Positions 17,228-28,164 are shown, counted from the first letter of the stretch. The stretch is DNA of 64,000 nucleotides from Actinoallomurus oryzae (GCF_039541955.1 NZ_BAABHF010000041.1:1-64000), one strand, 5' to 3'. Translations and numbers: made by a program. The notes: generated from the letters alone by a model not told the origin.

Positions 17228-18760
17228 ATGCTTAGCGGTAGCACCACCGCCGGCGGACACCCGCCTCGAACCGGGGCGACGGCGATGACAGCCGCAGACG
17301 TCGCGGAGACGCATGCCGGCGTGGTCTTCTTCGTCGGTGACCGGGCCTTCAAACTGAAGAAACCGGTCAACCTCGGTTTCCTGGACTTCTCCACGCGTGA
17401 CCGGCGGGAACGGGCATGCCATCGCGAGGTCGAGCTCAACCGGCGGTTCTCTCCCGACGTCTACCTCGGCGTCGCCGACGTCTCGCTCTCCTCTGGAGAG
17501 CCCATGGATCATCTCGTCGTGATGCGGCGGATGCCCGCCGACCGCCGGCTCTCTCACCTCGTCGAGACAGGTGTCCCGACGGCGGGCGCTCTCCGGGCGA
17601 TCGCCCGCCTCCTCGCCGGCGCACACGCCGCCGCGCCGCGAGGAGACCACATCTCGGCCGAGGGCACCCGCGATGCCCTACGCGGGCGCTGGACGGACAG
17701 CTTCGACCAGGTCCGGCCCTTCCACGGGCGCGCGATCGATATCGGGGAGGCCACCGAGATCGAATGGCTCGCACTGAGGTTCCTCGACGGACGCGAGCCG
17801 CTGTTCAACGCCAGGATCCACGAAGGACGCGTCGTGGACGGACACGGCGATCTGATGGCCGACGACATCTTCTGCCTCGACGACGGGCCGCGGATCCTGG
17901 ACTGCCTGGACTTCGACGACCACCTGCGCTGGCTGGACGGGCTCGACGACGCGTCGTTCCTCTGCATGGACCTCGAGCGGCTGGGTGCCCCCGGGCTCGC
18001 CGAGCACTTCGCCGCCTGGTACGCCGAATACGCCGCCGACCCGTCCCCGCCGTCCCTGCGTCACCACTACGTCGCCTACCGGGCGTTCGTCCGCGCCAAG
18101 GTCGCCTGTCTGCGCTGGGGCCAGGGCGAGACCGGCGCCGCCACCGCGGCCGGACGCTACGCCGAGATCGCGCTCCGCCATCTGAAGGCCGGCGCGGTCA
18201 CTCTCGTCCTCGTCGGCGGGCTGCCCGGCACCGGCAAGTCCGCACTCAGCGAAGCCCTCGGCGACCAGCTCGGCTTCACCGTCATCAACAGCGACCGGAT
18301 CCGCAAGGAACTCGCCGACATCTCCCCCGACATCTCCGCCGCGGCGGCGTTCGGCGCCGGCATCTACACCGCCTTCTGGAACCGGCGTACCTACGCCGAG
18401 ATGCTCAAGCGCGCCACGAGGCTCCTTTCCTACGGCGAATCGGTCATCCTGGATGCCTCCTGGACCTCCGCCCAGCTCCGGGCGGACGCCGCCGCGCTCT
18501 CCGACAATGCCGACCTGATCGCTCTGGACTGCCAGACTCCTCTCGCGGAGGAGCGTCTGCGGACGCGGGCCCCGGGTGTCTCGGACGCCGACGCGGCGAT
18601 CGCCGCGCGTATGGCCGAGATCGCAGACCCATGGCCGGACGCCACCCTGATCGACACATCCGGGCCCATCGAGTCCTCCGTCGAGAGTGCCCTGCGCGTC
18701 ATCCGCCCGACCGGCGCCGACCACGTCTGGCAACGCCGCCCACAGATACCGCCCGGCTGA
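17228..18760 (+). CDS. Aminoglycoside-phosphotransferase-like plus P-loop kinase fusion (Rv2004c type)
   Basis: 510 residues. Residues about 20-310 form a protein-kinase-like APH domain (FFVGDRAFKLKKPVNLGFLD; catalytic loop DGHGDLMADDIF; metal-binding LDCLDFDD). Residues about 325-500 form a P-loop NTPase with GLPGTGKS at 331-338 and INSDRIRKEL, as in zeta-toxin or polynucleotide-kinase-like proteins. This two-domain architecture is that of M. tuberculosis Rv2004c, a DosR regulon member of unknown substrate. GGGAGG lies 4 bp before ATG 17228; an in-frame ATG 20 codons on would also keep the domain. It converges on nrdZ 14 bp away. Confidence 0.88.
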   Translation: MLSGSTTAGGHPPRTGATAMTAADVAETHAGVVFFVGDRAFKLKKPVNLGFLDFSTRDRRERACHREVELNRRFSPDVYLGVADVSLSSGEPMDHLVVMRRMPADRRLSHLVETGVPTAGALRAIARLLAGAHAAAPRGDHISAEGTRDALRGRWTDSFDQVRPFHGRAIDIGEATEIEWLALRFLDGREPLFNARIHEGRVVDGHGDLMADDIFCLDDGPRILDCLDFDDHLRWLDGLDDASFLCMDLERLGAPGLAEHFAAWYAEYAADPSPPSLRHHYVAYRAFVRAKVACLRWGQGETGAATAAGRYAEIALRHLKAGAVTLVLVGGLPGTGKSALSEALGDQLGFTVINSDRIRKELADISPDISAAAAFGAGIYTAFWNRRTYAEMLKRATRLLSYGESVILDASWTSAQLRADAAALSDNADLIALDCQTPLAEERLRTRAPGVSDADAAIAARMAEIADPWPDATLIDTSGPIESSVESALRVIRPTGADHVWQRRPQIPPG

Positions 18761-18773
18761 CCGCCTCGAAGGC

Positions 18774-20714
18774 TCAGTATTCGCAGACGTGCCCGATGCA
18801 GCCCCCGGCATAGGGAGCGTTGACCTGGACGGGCGGTTGCTTGCACCGCTCGCCGAGAAAGGTGAGTACCTGGCCCGGCTCACTGCCGTAGCGGTAGACG
18901 GTGATGCCCTTCGCGCCCGTACGCCAGGCCTCAAGGTAGATGCGTTTCACGTCATCCACGGACGCCGATGCCGGAAGGTTCACCGTCTTGGACACGCCGG
19001 CGTCGATATGCCGCTGGACGGCGGATTGCATCGCCAGGTGCGCGGACGGGGAGATCTCGGTGGCGGTGACGAAGGCACGTCGTACGTCCGCGGGCACGCG
19101 TGCGTCCTGCGGGATGACTCCGGTACCCGCGATATCGGTCATGAGCTGCTCAGACCAGAACCCGAGCCGGCGGGCCGTGCGTTCGAAGAGCGGGTTGATC
19201 TCAAGAAGGTGCCGGCCGAGCACCGCACGTACGTAGGCGATGGCGAACATCGGCTCGATGCCCGAGGTGGTCCCCGCGATGATCGAGATCGTGCCGGTCG
19301 GCGCCGCGTTCGGCGGCGAGTTCGGCGGAGGCGTGCCGGGCCGCCTCGGTGATCTCGCGGGCGATATCGCCCGCGAGCCGGACGGCGTCCGCCGAGCCGT
19401 ACGGGATCCGCAGCGCGGCCAGGAGTTCGGCGAGCCCCATGAAGCCCAGGCCGACCTTGCGCGTTCGGCGCGCCGCGTGGTCGAGTTCGGGGATCGGATA
19501 GCGATTGACCTCGATGACGTCATCGAGGAACCGGACCGCAAGCCGCACGCTCGCGGTGAGCCGCTCCCAGTCGAGACGGCCGTCGGTGACGAACCGCGGA
19601 AGGTTCACCGAACCGAGGTTGCAGGACTCATGCGGCAACAGCGGTACCTCACCACACGGGTTGGTGGCCTCGATCCGGCCCAGCGACGGCACCGGGTTCG
19701 CCTCGTTGACGCGATCGATGAACATCAGCCCCGGGTCACCGGAGCGCCACGCCTGCGCAGCGAGGAGGTCGAACAGTTCGCCGGCGTCGATCTCCGCCGC
19801 CGGCCGCCACGGACAGGTTGAAGTGCTCGAACCGGCCAGGCTCGGTCTTGGCCGTGACGAACTCGGCGATGTCCGGATGTGAGGCGTCCAGCACCGCCAT
19901 GTTGGCGCCTCGCCGCCGGCCTCCCTGGCGAATGATCTCGGTGGCCGTGTGAAGACACGCATGAACGACACCGGGCTGCTCGCGCGGCCGTGGGTGCTGC
20001 CCACGATGTCGCCTGCGGGACGCAGGTGCGAGAAGGCGAATCCGGTTCCCCCGCCGGCCTGGTGGATGAGCGCGGTGTCCTTGACCGTCGTGAAGATCGA
20101 CTCCAGCGAGTCCTCGACCGGCAGCACGAAGCAGCCGGACAGCAGCCCCAGCTCGGTGCCGGCGTTCATCAGCGTCGGTGAGTTCGGCAGGAACTCCAGA
20201 GCGCGGAGCATCTGGGCGAAGGCCTCGGCCCAGCGTGATGATGAGCTCGGCCGGAACGCGTCCTCAGCGGCCGCCACGTGACGGGCGACCCGATCCATCA
20301 TCTCCCCGGTCGACTCAAGGAGCACTCCCATCTCGTCGCGAAGCAGATACTGCTCCTTGAGAACGGCGGCGGCTTCGAGACCGAGCTTGAGTTCATCCCG
20401 CACCCCCAGCATCCGCTTGGACTCGCGCAGCTCCGTACGCCGGGTCCGATAGAGCATGTAGGCGCGTGCGACGTCGCCGGCGCCGGCCGCCATGAGCACG
20501 CGCTCCACCGTGTCCTGCACGTCCTCGACACCGGGTACCCGGTCACTGACATCTTCGGCCAGCGCGGCCACCGCACGTCCGGTGACCTCGTCCGTCAAGC
20601 GCGGATCGCTACACCCGGCCTCGGCGGCCGCGTGCTCGACCGCCCTCCGTATGCGCTCAGGGTCGAAGGGAATGACCGTCCCATCCCGCCTGCTGATCTC
20701 GCGAGGAGGACCTC

Positions 20715-20718
<4 letters not shown>
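18774..20718 (-). pseudogene. nrdZ: Class II (B12-dependent) ribonucleotide reductase, frameshifted and internally deleted
   Basis: The N-terminal reading (from ATG 20716-20718) shows an ATP-cone followed by ALEFLPNSPTLMNAGTE, SGCFVLPVEDSLESIF and GGGTGFAFSHLRP, all typical of B12-dependent reductases. At about 19955 one base is missing after SFMRVF; the expected TATEIIRQGGRRRGANMA lies in the next frame. At about 19805 the frame returns with roughly 30 codons lost. Near 19300 another 25-30 codons are missing just before APTGTISIIAGTTSGIEP, again changing frame. The C-terminus (YAGGCIGHVCEY) is intact. NrdZ (Rv0570) is DosR-controlled and supplies deoxynucleotides without oxygen. The gene overlaps ftsH by 4 bp (ATGA). 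Three lesions suggest a dead gene. Confidence 0.82.
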
Positions 20719-22337
<1,619 letters not shown>

Positions 22338-22534
22338 CCCCCGGCCGATCAGCAGAAGCAGGGTGATGGCGATGCCGATCGGCAGTAGCCAGCGACGCCA
22401 GGACGGCGGCGAGGGCGAAGTCGGTGGGCGGCTCGTTCGGAGGTCCGGGCTTGGCCGACCGCGTCTCGTGCCTGCCCGAGAATGGCTGCCGTATACGAGT
22501 GATCACTGATGGCTCACCAGCACGACAGGCCCCC

Positions 22535-23236
22535 TCAGCCGCATAAGGATCGCCGCTGCTCTCGTCGGGCGAAGGCCATGTCGTCTCTCTCGTAGGAGAG
22601 CTCGTCGATGACGTCGACGACACCATCGATGCTCTGGGTCAGCGCGACGGTGACCGGAATGAGGCTCTTGGACGCGAGCCGCCCGCTGAGGGTGACCACC
22701 CCGTCGCGGACCTCCACCCGGATCCGCTCCGGATCCTCCCAGAGGCTGCGTTCAATGACCTCGGAGATGACCTCCCGGCGGAGTTCCTCATCCGGCGCGA
22801 GAAAAACCCCCATGACATCGGCGCGGCTGATGATTCCGACCAGGGCGCCGTCGTCCCCTACTACGGGGAGCCGCTTGATGCCCTGCACGGCCATGGTGCG
22901 TGCCGCCCTGGTAATGGGAGTGTCCATCGTCACGGTTATGGCGGGCGTGTGCATGAGGTCGGCTGCGGTGTCCGCGGCCGACCTCGCCTGCGCCGCACGT
23001 GTGCTGCTGCGGCTCGCGAAGTACCGCCGAGGCTCTTCCGCGACCGGCATGAACGCCTCCTTGTGCAGCAGGTCTGCTTCGGAGACGACACCCATGACAC
23101 GACCGGTCTCACTGACGACCGGAGCGCCGCTGACGCCACGATCGGCCAGCGCCCGGACGATCTCCTTGAAACCGTCATCCGGCCGCAACACCACGACGTC
23201 CGTCGTCATGTAGTCCCGAACGAGAGAACGATCCAT
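22535..23236 (-). CDS. CBS-pair plus BON domain protein
   Basis: 233 residues: CBS motif 1 (VRDYMTTDVVVLRPDDGF...GVVSEADLL, 5-60), a linker of about 30 residues, CBS motif 2 (DLMHTPAITVTMDTPI...GIISRADVMGVF, 90-150) and a BON domain (about 160-220, VEVRDGVVTLSGRLASK). CBS pairs usually bind adenine nucleotides; BON domains bind membranes or phospholipids. The combination suggests an energy-state sensor near the membrane. The role is inferred. A dormancy box lies 61 bp upstream at 23297. Two further CBS-BON proteins are encoded at 40847 and 41463. Confidence 0.88.
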   Translation of the reverse strand: MDRSLVRDYMTTDVVVLRPDDGFKEIVRALADRGVSGAPVVSETGRVMGVVSEADLLHKEAFMPVAEEPRRYFASRSSTRAAQARSAADTAADLMHTPAITVTMDTPITRAARTMAVQGIKRLPVVGDDGALVGIISRADVMGVFLAPDEELRREVISEVIERSLWEDPERIRVEVRDGVVTLSGRLASKSLIPVTVALTQSIDGVVDVIDELSYERDDMAFARREQRRSLCG

Positions 23237-23296
23237 GACCCGATCATCGGCGGATCCGCCACACGGCCAGTAGGGCCCTACGACGGCGGGTCAGCA

Positions 23297-23311
23297 TGCC
23301 AAAGGTCCCGG
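23297..23311. promoter_or_regulatory. DosR-like box upstream of a CBS-BON gene
   Basis: TGCCAAAGGTCCCGG; on the minus strand CCGGGACCTTTGGCA, 61 bp before the start at 23236 and 39 bp past the end of hrp1. Confidence 0.65.
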
Positions 23312-23349
23312 GCGCCTTCTCACTCGCGTCGTACCGCAGGTACTCAGGC

Positions 23350-23775
23350 TCAGTGCGACGAACCGGAGATGGTCTCGACGAGTTCCCCGATCTTGTCCTT
23401 AGGTAGCTTGGCCGCGAGGTCGGGCTGGCTGATGATCCCGACCAGCTCCTCGTTCTCCAGGACGGGCAGGCGGCGGATCCTGTGCTCGGCCATCTCGTGC
23501 AGGACCTCTTCGACGTCGGTGCCTGGGTCGACCCACCAAACGGTGCCTCCATCGAGGATGTCGCCGGCCTTTACCTGAGCGGGATCCTTGCCCTGCGCCA
23601 CCGCCTTCACCACGATGTCGCGGTCGGTCACCATGCCCTTCAACCGGTTGTCGTCCCCACACACGGGCATCGCGCCGATGTCCAGCTCCGCCATGCGCCG
23701 GGCCACAGTGGCGAGATTCTCGTTGATGTTCATGCACTCACAACCGGAATGCATAACCTCACGTGCCGTAGTCAT
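23350..23775 (-). CDS. hrp1: Hypoxic response protein 1 homologue (CBS pair)
   Basis: 141 residues consisting of one CBS pair, the size of M. tuberculosis Hrp1 (Rv2626c). MTTAREVMHSGCECM and DIGAMPVCGDDNRLKGMVTDRD follow the Hrp1 pattern, and Cys14 and Cys39, which form a disulfide in Rv2626c, are both kept (Cys12 is extra). Its biochemical role is unknown; CBS proteins bind adenine ligands, though Hrp1 itself is reported not to need one. The ATG has GGGGG seven bases upstream. It is divergent from the stress protein at 23893 over a shared dormancy box pair. A paralogue is at 35111. Confidence 0.92.
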   Translation of the reverse strand: MTTAREVMHSGCECMNINENLATVARRMAELDIGAMPVCGDDNRLKGMVTDRDIVVKAVAQGKDPAQVKAGDILDGGTVWWVDPGTDVEEVLHEMAEHRIRRLPVLENEELVGIISQPDLAAKLPKDKIGELVETISGSSH

Positions 23776-23843
23776 ACCGATCCCCCAATTCCTCCGATCC
23801 TCTTTCTGCCTGGTTCCCTGCTCGGGTCGCGAGAGCCGAAACC

Positions 23844-23858
23844 GGGGCCAACGTCCCT
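23844..23858. promoter_or_regulatory. DosR-like box pair between hrp1 and a stress protein gene
   Basis: GGGGCCAACGTCCCT (minus AGGGACGTTGGCCCC), centred at 23851, 69 bp from the hrp1 start. A second element GACCGTCCGACGGCC is centred at about 23873, 22 bp away, close to the plus-strand gene. Confidence 0.65.
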
Positions 23859-23892
23859 GGTCGAGGACCGTCCGACGGCCCACGATGGGTTC

Positions 23893-24831
23893 ATGGCGGG
23901 TCCATGGCGGGCCAGGCGGCGTGGTGTGCCGCTACGTCCGATCTTGGTCGGGGTCGACGGTTCGGCGCCCGGTGACGCAGCGCTGCGATGGGCGGCGCAT
24001 GAGGCGTCTTTGAGAGGCGTCGGCCTGTGTGTGCTCCACGTGTTCGCGGGTGCCCCACTGGTCGACCTCGGTCACGGCCTCGACTGGGAGGAAGCACACC
24101 ATGCGGTGGAGGATGCTCATCGCAGGGCCGAGAAGATCGCGCCCGAGCTACACGTCCGTAGCCAGGTGGTACTGGGCGGCCCGGCCGAGACACTCATCCG
24201 ACGGTCGGCCGAAGCGGGCCTGGTCGTGCTGGGAAAGCGCGGCCGTGGCGGCTTCCGCGACCTGCTGGCCGGGTCGGTCGCGCTGCAGGTCGCCGGCCAC
24301 GCCCTCTGCCCGGTGGTCCTGGCCCATGCCGGATGGCGGCCACCGATCGACGACCGCGAGATCGTCGTCGGTGCCGATCGTGAGGCGGCCCTGCGGGCCG
24401 CGTTCGCCGAAGCGGACCTGCGCGGCGTACGCCTGCGGGCGATCCACGCCTGGCGGCCGATCATGCCGGCCGGACCGAGCGGCCTGACTCCCATGACCTT
24501 CGCCGAACTCGAACAGAACGAGGAGAAGACCCTGGCCCGTACGCTCGCCCCATGGCGCGAGCGCCATCCCGGCGTACGCGTCGTGGAGTCGGCCATGTGC
24601 GACAGCTCCCGTCACGCGCTGACCGAGGCGTCACGAACGGCGGAGCTGCTCGTGATCGGGGCACGGGAACACTTCGGGGACTACACGCTGGCATTGGGCA
24701 CCACCGCATATGCCGTCGTCCATCACGTCGCCTGCCCGGTGCTCATCGCCCGCGAGCACGGCCGCCATCACGTCGACGAGCCGGAGGAGAACAGAGCCGT
24801 CAGCGGCTCGGCGTCATCAGATGGGCTGTGA
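23893..24831 (+). CDS. Tandem universal stress protein
   Basis: 312 residues with two UspA domains. Domain 1 (PILVGVDGSAPGDAAL ... VVLGKRGRGGFRDLLAGSVA) has a full nucleotide loop. Domain 2 (EIVVGADREAALRAA ... VIGAREHFGDYTLALGTTAY) has lost the RGxGGF part of the loop, so only one site may bind ATP. The start is uncertain: ATG at 23893 has a weak ribosome site, and GTG 36 bases later is possible. Its last 32 bp overlap the end of the convergent phosphoribosyltransferase fusion gene. Confidence 0.85.
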   Translation: MAGPWRARRRGVPLRPILVGVDGSAPGDAALRWAAHEASLRGVGLCVLHVFAGAPLVDLGHGLDWEEAHHAVEDAHRRAEKIAPELHVRSQVVLGGPAETLIRRSAEAGLVVLGKRGRGGFRDLLAGSVALQVAGHALCPVVLAHAGWRPPIDDREIVVGADREAALRAAFAEADLRGVRLRAIHAWRPIMPAGPSGLTPMTFAELEQNEEKTLARTLAPWRERHPGVRVVESAMCDSSRHALTEASRTAELLVIGAREHFGDYTLALGTTAYAVVHHVACPVLIAREHGRHHVDEPEENRAVSGSASSDGL

Positions 24832-26101
24832 ACCACTCGCGTGCCAGATCAGCGCTCGATCGCAGCGCGGCGGGATCGTCGAGCGGATGGACGGCACCGG
24901 GGATGACGACGAGCCGGTTCTCACACGTCAACTCCTGTTGCGCCTGACGGTTCAGGTCGAGCGTACGCTGATCCCCGCTGCCCACGATCAGCAGGATCGC
25001 GGCACGCACCGAGGACAGGAGCCGGCCGGCCAGATGCGGCAGGCCACCCGAGGACACCACCGCCGTGACCTGGGCGACCGGTCTCGCCGCAGCCGACAGG
25101 GCCGCAGCGGCCCCGAAGCCCGTGCCGAGATACCCGACGGGAAGCTCACGGATCACCGGATCACGCCGCAGCCAGTCGGTGGCCTCACCCAAACGCCGCG
25201 CCAGCAGCGGCACGTCGACGACGTCGGGACCGAAGAACTCCTCGGCGGGAGTGCGCAGGTCGACGCACAGTGTGCCCAGCCGTGCCCGATGCAGCGCATC
25301 GGCCATGAACTCGCCACGCGCCGAAAGCCGGGTGCCGGCGAAGTCTTCGGCGAACACGACGATCCCGGCGGCATCGGATGGGATCGCGAGACGCCCGGGC
25401 AGGCACGCATGGCCGGCCGTGACCAGGACTCTTTCAGTACCGCTGCCCCCGTAGTGGCATCCGTGCCGTTCCAGCAGGCCGATGACGTCGTCATCGGTCG
25501 TTTCGGCGAAATCCGCGTAGCAGTCGGCGACCGCGCTGAAGGCCTCGGGGGCATCCAGACAGATCACCTCGTCGATCCCCGTAGCTTCGCGGCGCAGCCA
25601 TGCCACCGAGTCGGCCGCACCGACCGGTACCGCCAGCACGACCCGGCGCGCGCCCCGCGCCCGCGCGATGCGGCACGCCGTACGGGCACTCACGCCCGTC
25701 GCGATACCGTCATCGACCACGATGACCGCCCGGCCGGTCAGCGTCATGCCCGGCCGGGCGGCGCGCAACCGGCCCGCCCGCTCCCCCAGCTCCGCTCGGG
25801 CACGCGAGACCACCATCGCGAGTTCTTTCGAGTTCACGCCGCCCAGCCGTACGACATTGTCGTTGATGACGGTGACCTGGTCCTCGCCGATGGCGCCCAT
25901 GACGAGATCCGGCTGACCGGGAACACTGAGCTTGCCCACGACGAGCACATCCAGCGGAGCACCCAACGCCCGCGATACCTCGGCGGCCACGACGACACCG
26001 CCACGCGGTACGCCCAGAACCAGCGGTTCATCGGCGCCCAGGTGCCGCATCACCGCAGCGAGGTGCCGACCCGCATCGACACGGTCAAGAAATACCGCCA
26101 C
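24800..26101 (-). CDS. Phosphoribosyltransferase-alpha/beta hydrolase fusion (Rv0571c type)
   Basis: 433 residues. The N-terminal half (about 1-215) is a type I phosphoribosyltransferase with the PRPP loop VIVVDDGIATGVSAR; the C-terminal half (about 235-430) is a dienelactone-hydrolase-like alpha/beta fold. In the hydrolase the nucleophile region reads YLGTGFGAAAAL, with Gly-Thr-Gly where GxSxG is expected, so hydrolysis is doubtful. Rv0571c, a DosR regulon gene, has this layout; its substrate is not known to me. GTG 26099-26101 is chosen because GGGGAG lies 9 bp before it and because a dormancy box at 26174 would otherwise fall inside the coding region. Confidence 0.85.
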   Translation of the reverse strand: MAVFLDRVDAGRHLAAVMRHLGADEPLVLGVPRGGVVVAAEVSRALGAPLDVLVVGKLSVPGQPDLVMGAIGEDQVTVINDNVVRLGGVNSKELAMVVSRARAELGERAGRLRAARPGMTLTGRAVIVVDDGIATGVSARTACRIARARGARRVVLAVPVGAADSVAWLRREATGIDEVICLDAPEAFSAVADCYADFAETTDDDVIGLLERHGCHYGGSGTERVLVTAGHACLPGRLAIPSDAAGIVVFAEDFAGTRLSARGEFMADALHRARLGTLCVDLRTPAEEFFGPDVVDVPLLARRLGEATDWLRRDPVIRELPVGYLGTGFGAAAALSAAARPVAQVTAVVSSGGLPHLAGRLLSSVRAAILLIVGSGDQRTLDLNRQAQQELTCENRLVVIPGAVHPLDDPAALRSSADLAREWFTAHLMTPSR

Positions 26102-26173
26102 CGGCCCCGTCTCCCCAGGCTCCGCTCGCCCAAGCTCGTCCTTCAACGCAACCTGATCGACGTGGCCGGCGGC

Positions 26174-26189
26174 AGAGCCAAAGGTCCCC
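26174..26189. promoter_or_regulatory. DosR-like box upstream of a phosphoribosyltransferase fusion
   Basis: AGAGCCAAAGGTCCCC; minus strand GGGGACCTTTGGCTCT, 73 bp before the GTG at 26101 and just after the archease gene. Confidence 0.65.
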
Positions 26190-26228
26190 GAGCCTGGCCG
26201 GCAACGCATCCGTGCCGCTGAACGGCGC

Positions 26229-26654
26229 TCAGACGTCGAGTGTCACGATGCAGCGCCATCCCGTGTCGATGGGGCCGAAGGACAACCGGCGACGAGTGAC
26301 GGCCTTGGGCGCCGCACCGATGACGGTCACCCGCGCGGTGTCTGCCATCGCCAGGAGCACCTGCAGATCCGCGCCCTTACGGCGTACCTCGACGGCCCGG
26401 GGAACCTCGTCATCGGTGTCCATCCGGTAGATCAGCTCATTTAGAACGGTGACGAGCTGATCTTGTGCTGGTGCCGCCGGGACGACGAACTCCCTGCGCA
26501 CGGCCGGTACGGTCGAAGTGAGGTCGGTGAAGGCACCCACCATCGCGTAAACGGCCTCGGCGATGCACTGTTCACGTGTCGGAGCCCAGGCTTCGATCCG
26601 CAGATCGGCCGTGTGCGGCACGATGCGGTGACCGGCGGACTCCTCCCTCGTCAC
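26229..26654 (-). CDS. Archease-domain protein
   Basis: 141 residues covering one archease domain: HTADLRIEAWAPTREQCIAEA at the start, the LVTVLNELIYRMDTDDEVPR middle and a C-terminal beta strand IDTGWRCIVTLDV. Archease activates the RNA ligase RtcB by helping guanylation; the aspartate and His/Asp positions of the metal site appear present. No rtcB is in the window. In M. tuberculosis the DosR genes Rv2630-Rv2631 are, as I recall, an archease-like and RtcB pair. GTG at 26654 has GGAG six bases upstream. It sits between PRPP synthetase and the phosphoribosyltransferase fusion on the same strand. Confidence 0.83.
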   Translation of the reverse strand: MTREESAGHRIVPHTADLRIEAWAPTREQCIAEAVYAMVGAFTDLTSTVPAVRREFVVPAAPAQDQLVTVLNELIYRMDTDDEVPRAVEVRRKGADLQVLLAMADTARVTVIGAAPKAVTRRRLSFGPIDTGWRCIVTLDV

Positions 26655-26713
26655 AGCGTTCTCCTATTCCTTCCTGCGGCCCTGCGAGCACGAGGCCGGA
26701 TGGCCGCGACGGG

Positions 26714-27652
26714 TCACGTGCGCATCATCAGATCATCCAGCGGCTTGTTCTGGTGCGCACGGCCGATCGCCTCGGCCAGCAGTGTCGCCACCGGTCGCAC
26801 CTGGACCGACAGGTCCGGTGCCGGGATCGGCATCACGGTGTCGGTGACGATAAGGCGGCGAATCGGCAGGCAGCCCAGACGATCGGCCGCATCCGCCACC
26901 AGCAGGCCGTGCGTGGCGGCCACAACGATGTCGGGGGTGGCCCCGTGGGCAAGGAGGACACGGATGGCCGCCTCGATCGTTCCGCCTGTGCTGATCATGT
27001 CGTCGACGATCACGGCGGGACGTCCCTCGACCGTGCCGATGATCTCATCGGCCTGTACGGCCGTGCCGGTGAGGCGGGTCTTGCGTACCACGGCGACGGG
27101 CCGGTGCAGCAACGCGGCGTAGTGTTCGGCGAGCTTGACCGCGCCGAGATCGGGAGCCACGAGTATGGCCTCGTCCGGGATCGCCATCGCGGTGAGCGCC
27201 TCGGCCAAGACGGGAACGGCCGTCAGCATCTCTGCGGGAACACCACACATCGCCTCCAGCGCCGCCGTGTGCGGGTCCACGACGATCAGCCGTTGTGCCC
27301 CCGCCGTTGCCAGCACGTCGGCCATCACACGGCCACCGACCGCCTCGCCGGCTTGGCCACGCCGGTCCTGCCGGGCGTAGCCGAAGTACGGGACGACCGC
27401 GGTGACCCGACCGGCACCGCCTCGACGGCAGGCATCCAGCAACAGCAGCAGCTCGACCAGGTGCTCGTTGACGGCAGGTCCCGTCGGCTGCACGACATAG
27501 ACATCCTCACCGCGCACATCGCCGACGATCGGCCGGAGCTCACCATCGGGAAACCGCGTCACCTCACACGGCACCACCTCAGTGCCGAGTGCCGCCCCCA
27601 CGCCACCCGCGAGCGGACGATTCGCGGTCCCTGGCACGATCCGAGCAGTCAT
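26714..27652 (-). CDS. prs: Ribose-phosphate pyrophosphokinase (PRPP synthetase)
   Basis: 312 residues, normal length. Motifs: RFPDGELRP, YFGYARQDRRG (ATP and ribose-5-phosphate site), VVDPHTAALEAMCGVP, the catalytic-loop region VVRKTRLTG, and the PRPP-binding loop VIVDDMISTGGT. It makes PRPP from ribose 5-phosphate and ATP, the substrate needed by the three neighbouring phosphoribosyltransferase fusions. The allosteric regions are less conserved than in housekeeping Prs (for instance LAGGVGAALGTEV at the start), so it is likely a second, condition-specific copy. It heads a minus-strand cluster with archease and fusion genes. Confidence 0.92.
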   Translation of the reverse strand: MTARIVPGTANRPLAGGVGAALGTEVVPCEVTRFPDGELRPIVGDVRGEDVYVVQPTGPAVNEHLVELLLLLDACRRGGAGRVTAVVPYFGYARQDRRGQAGEAVGGRVMADVLATAGAQRLIVVDPHTAALEAMCGVPAEMLTAVPVLAEALTAMAIPDEAILVAPDLGAVKLAEHYAALLHRPVAVVRKTRLTGTAVQADEIIGTVEGRPAVIVDDMISTGGTIEAAIRVLLAHGATPDIVVAATHGLLVADAADRLGCLPIRRLIVTDTVMPIPAPDLSVQVRPVATLLAEAIGRAHQNKPLDDLMMRT

Positions 27653-27953
27653 CCCCTGCCCCTCACCGCCGCGGCGAACTCAATTCCGTCATCGGGTCGC
27701 CCGCCGGGCTCGCCGTGTCCTCGGCTGCTACGTCTCCGTCGGCACGCGAAGACCTGCGAGGCGAACTCCCTCCGCCGGCATTATCCGGTTCAGGTAGTGG
27801 AGGTCGCCGTTCAGGCATAGTGCCCGTTCGGCCTCTCAGCCCTTCCCTAGACCTCTTTTGTCGGATTTCTCCTTCGCCAGAGGTTTACGGTCAAGCTCCC
27901 TCGCTCGTCTCGCAGGCCTAGTCCCACCCTCCCCCGCCTATGTGGGCCGCTCC

Positions 27954-27969
27954 AGGGACGAACGTCCTC
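27954..27969. promoter_or_regulatory. Palindromic DosR-like box in the prs/fusion intergenic region
   Basis: AGGGACGAACGTCCTC. The core GGACGAACGTCC is close to a perfect inverted repeat and resembles GGGACTWWAGTCCC of mycobacteria. It is distant (about 200-300 bp) from both gene starts, so its target is unclear. Confidence 0.5.
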
Positions 27970-28100
27970 AACCAGCGGGGACCATGGCGGCTTCGGCGAT
28001 CGCCGAACGAACCACCCATCCTCACGCCGGTCGGCGAGTCATGCGCCGTCTCCGTCACGATCGGATGTGGCCGCCACCAGGCGGAGGGACACCCGCACGG

Positions 28101-28114
28101 AGGACCATCGGCCC
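28101..28114. promoter_or_regulatory. DosR-like box upstream of the second phosphoribosyltransferase fusion
   Basis: AGGACCATCGGCCC, ending 51 bp before the start at 28165. Confidence 0.65.
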
Positions 28115-28164
28115 TGGCCGCACCGGCTTCTCCGACGAAACGTGAGGGTGGGAGGGGCGAAGTC

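Larger units (their letters stand above)
27653..28164. other. 512-bp divergent intergenic region with dormancy boxes
   Basis: Lies between the minus-strand PRPP synthetase and the plus-strand phosphoribosyltransferase fusion. I see no credible protein or RNA gene. It carries a palindromic GGGACGAACGTCC element (27955-27967), a GGGGACCATGG element (27978-27988) and a box at 28101-28114. The T-rich stretch around 27855-27870 is the lowest G+C part and is a reasonable place for the prs promoter. Confidence 0.55.
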
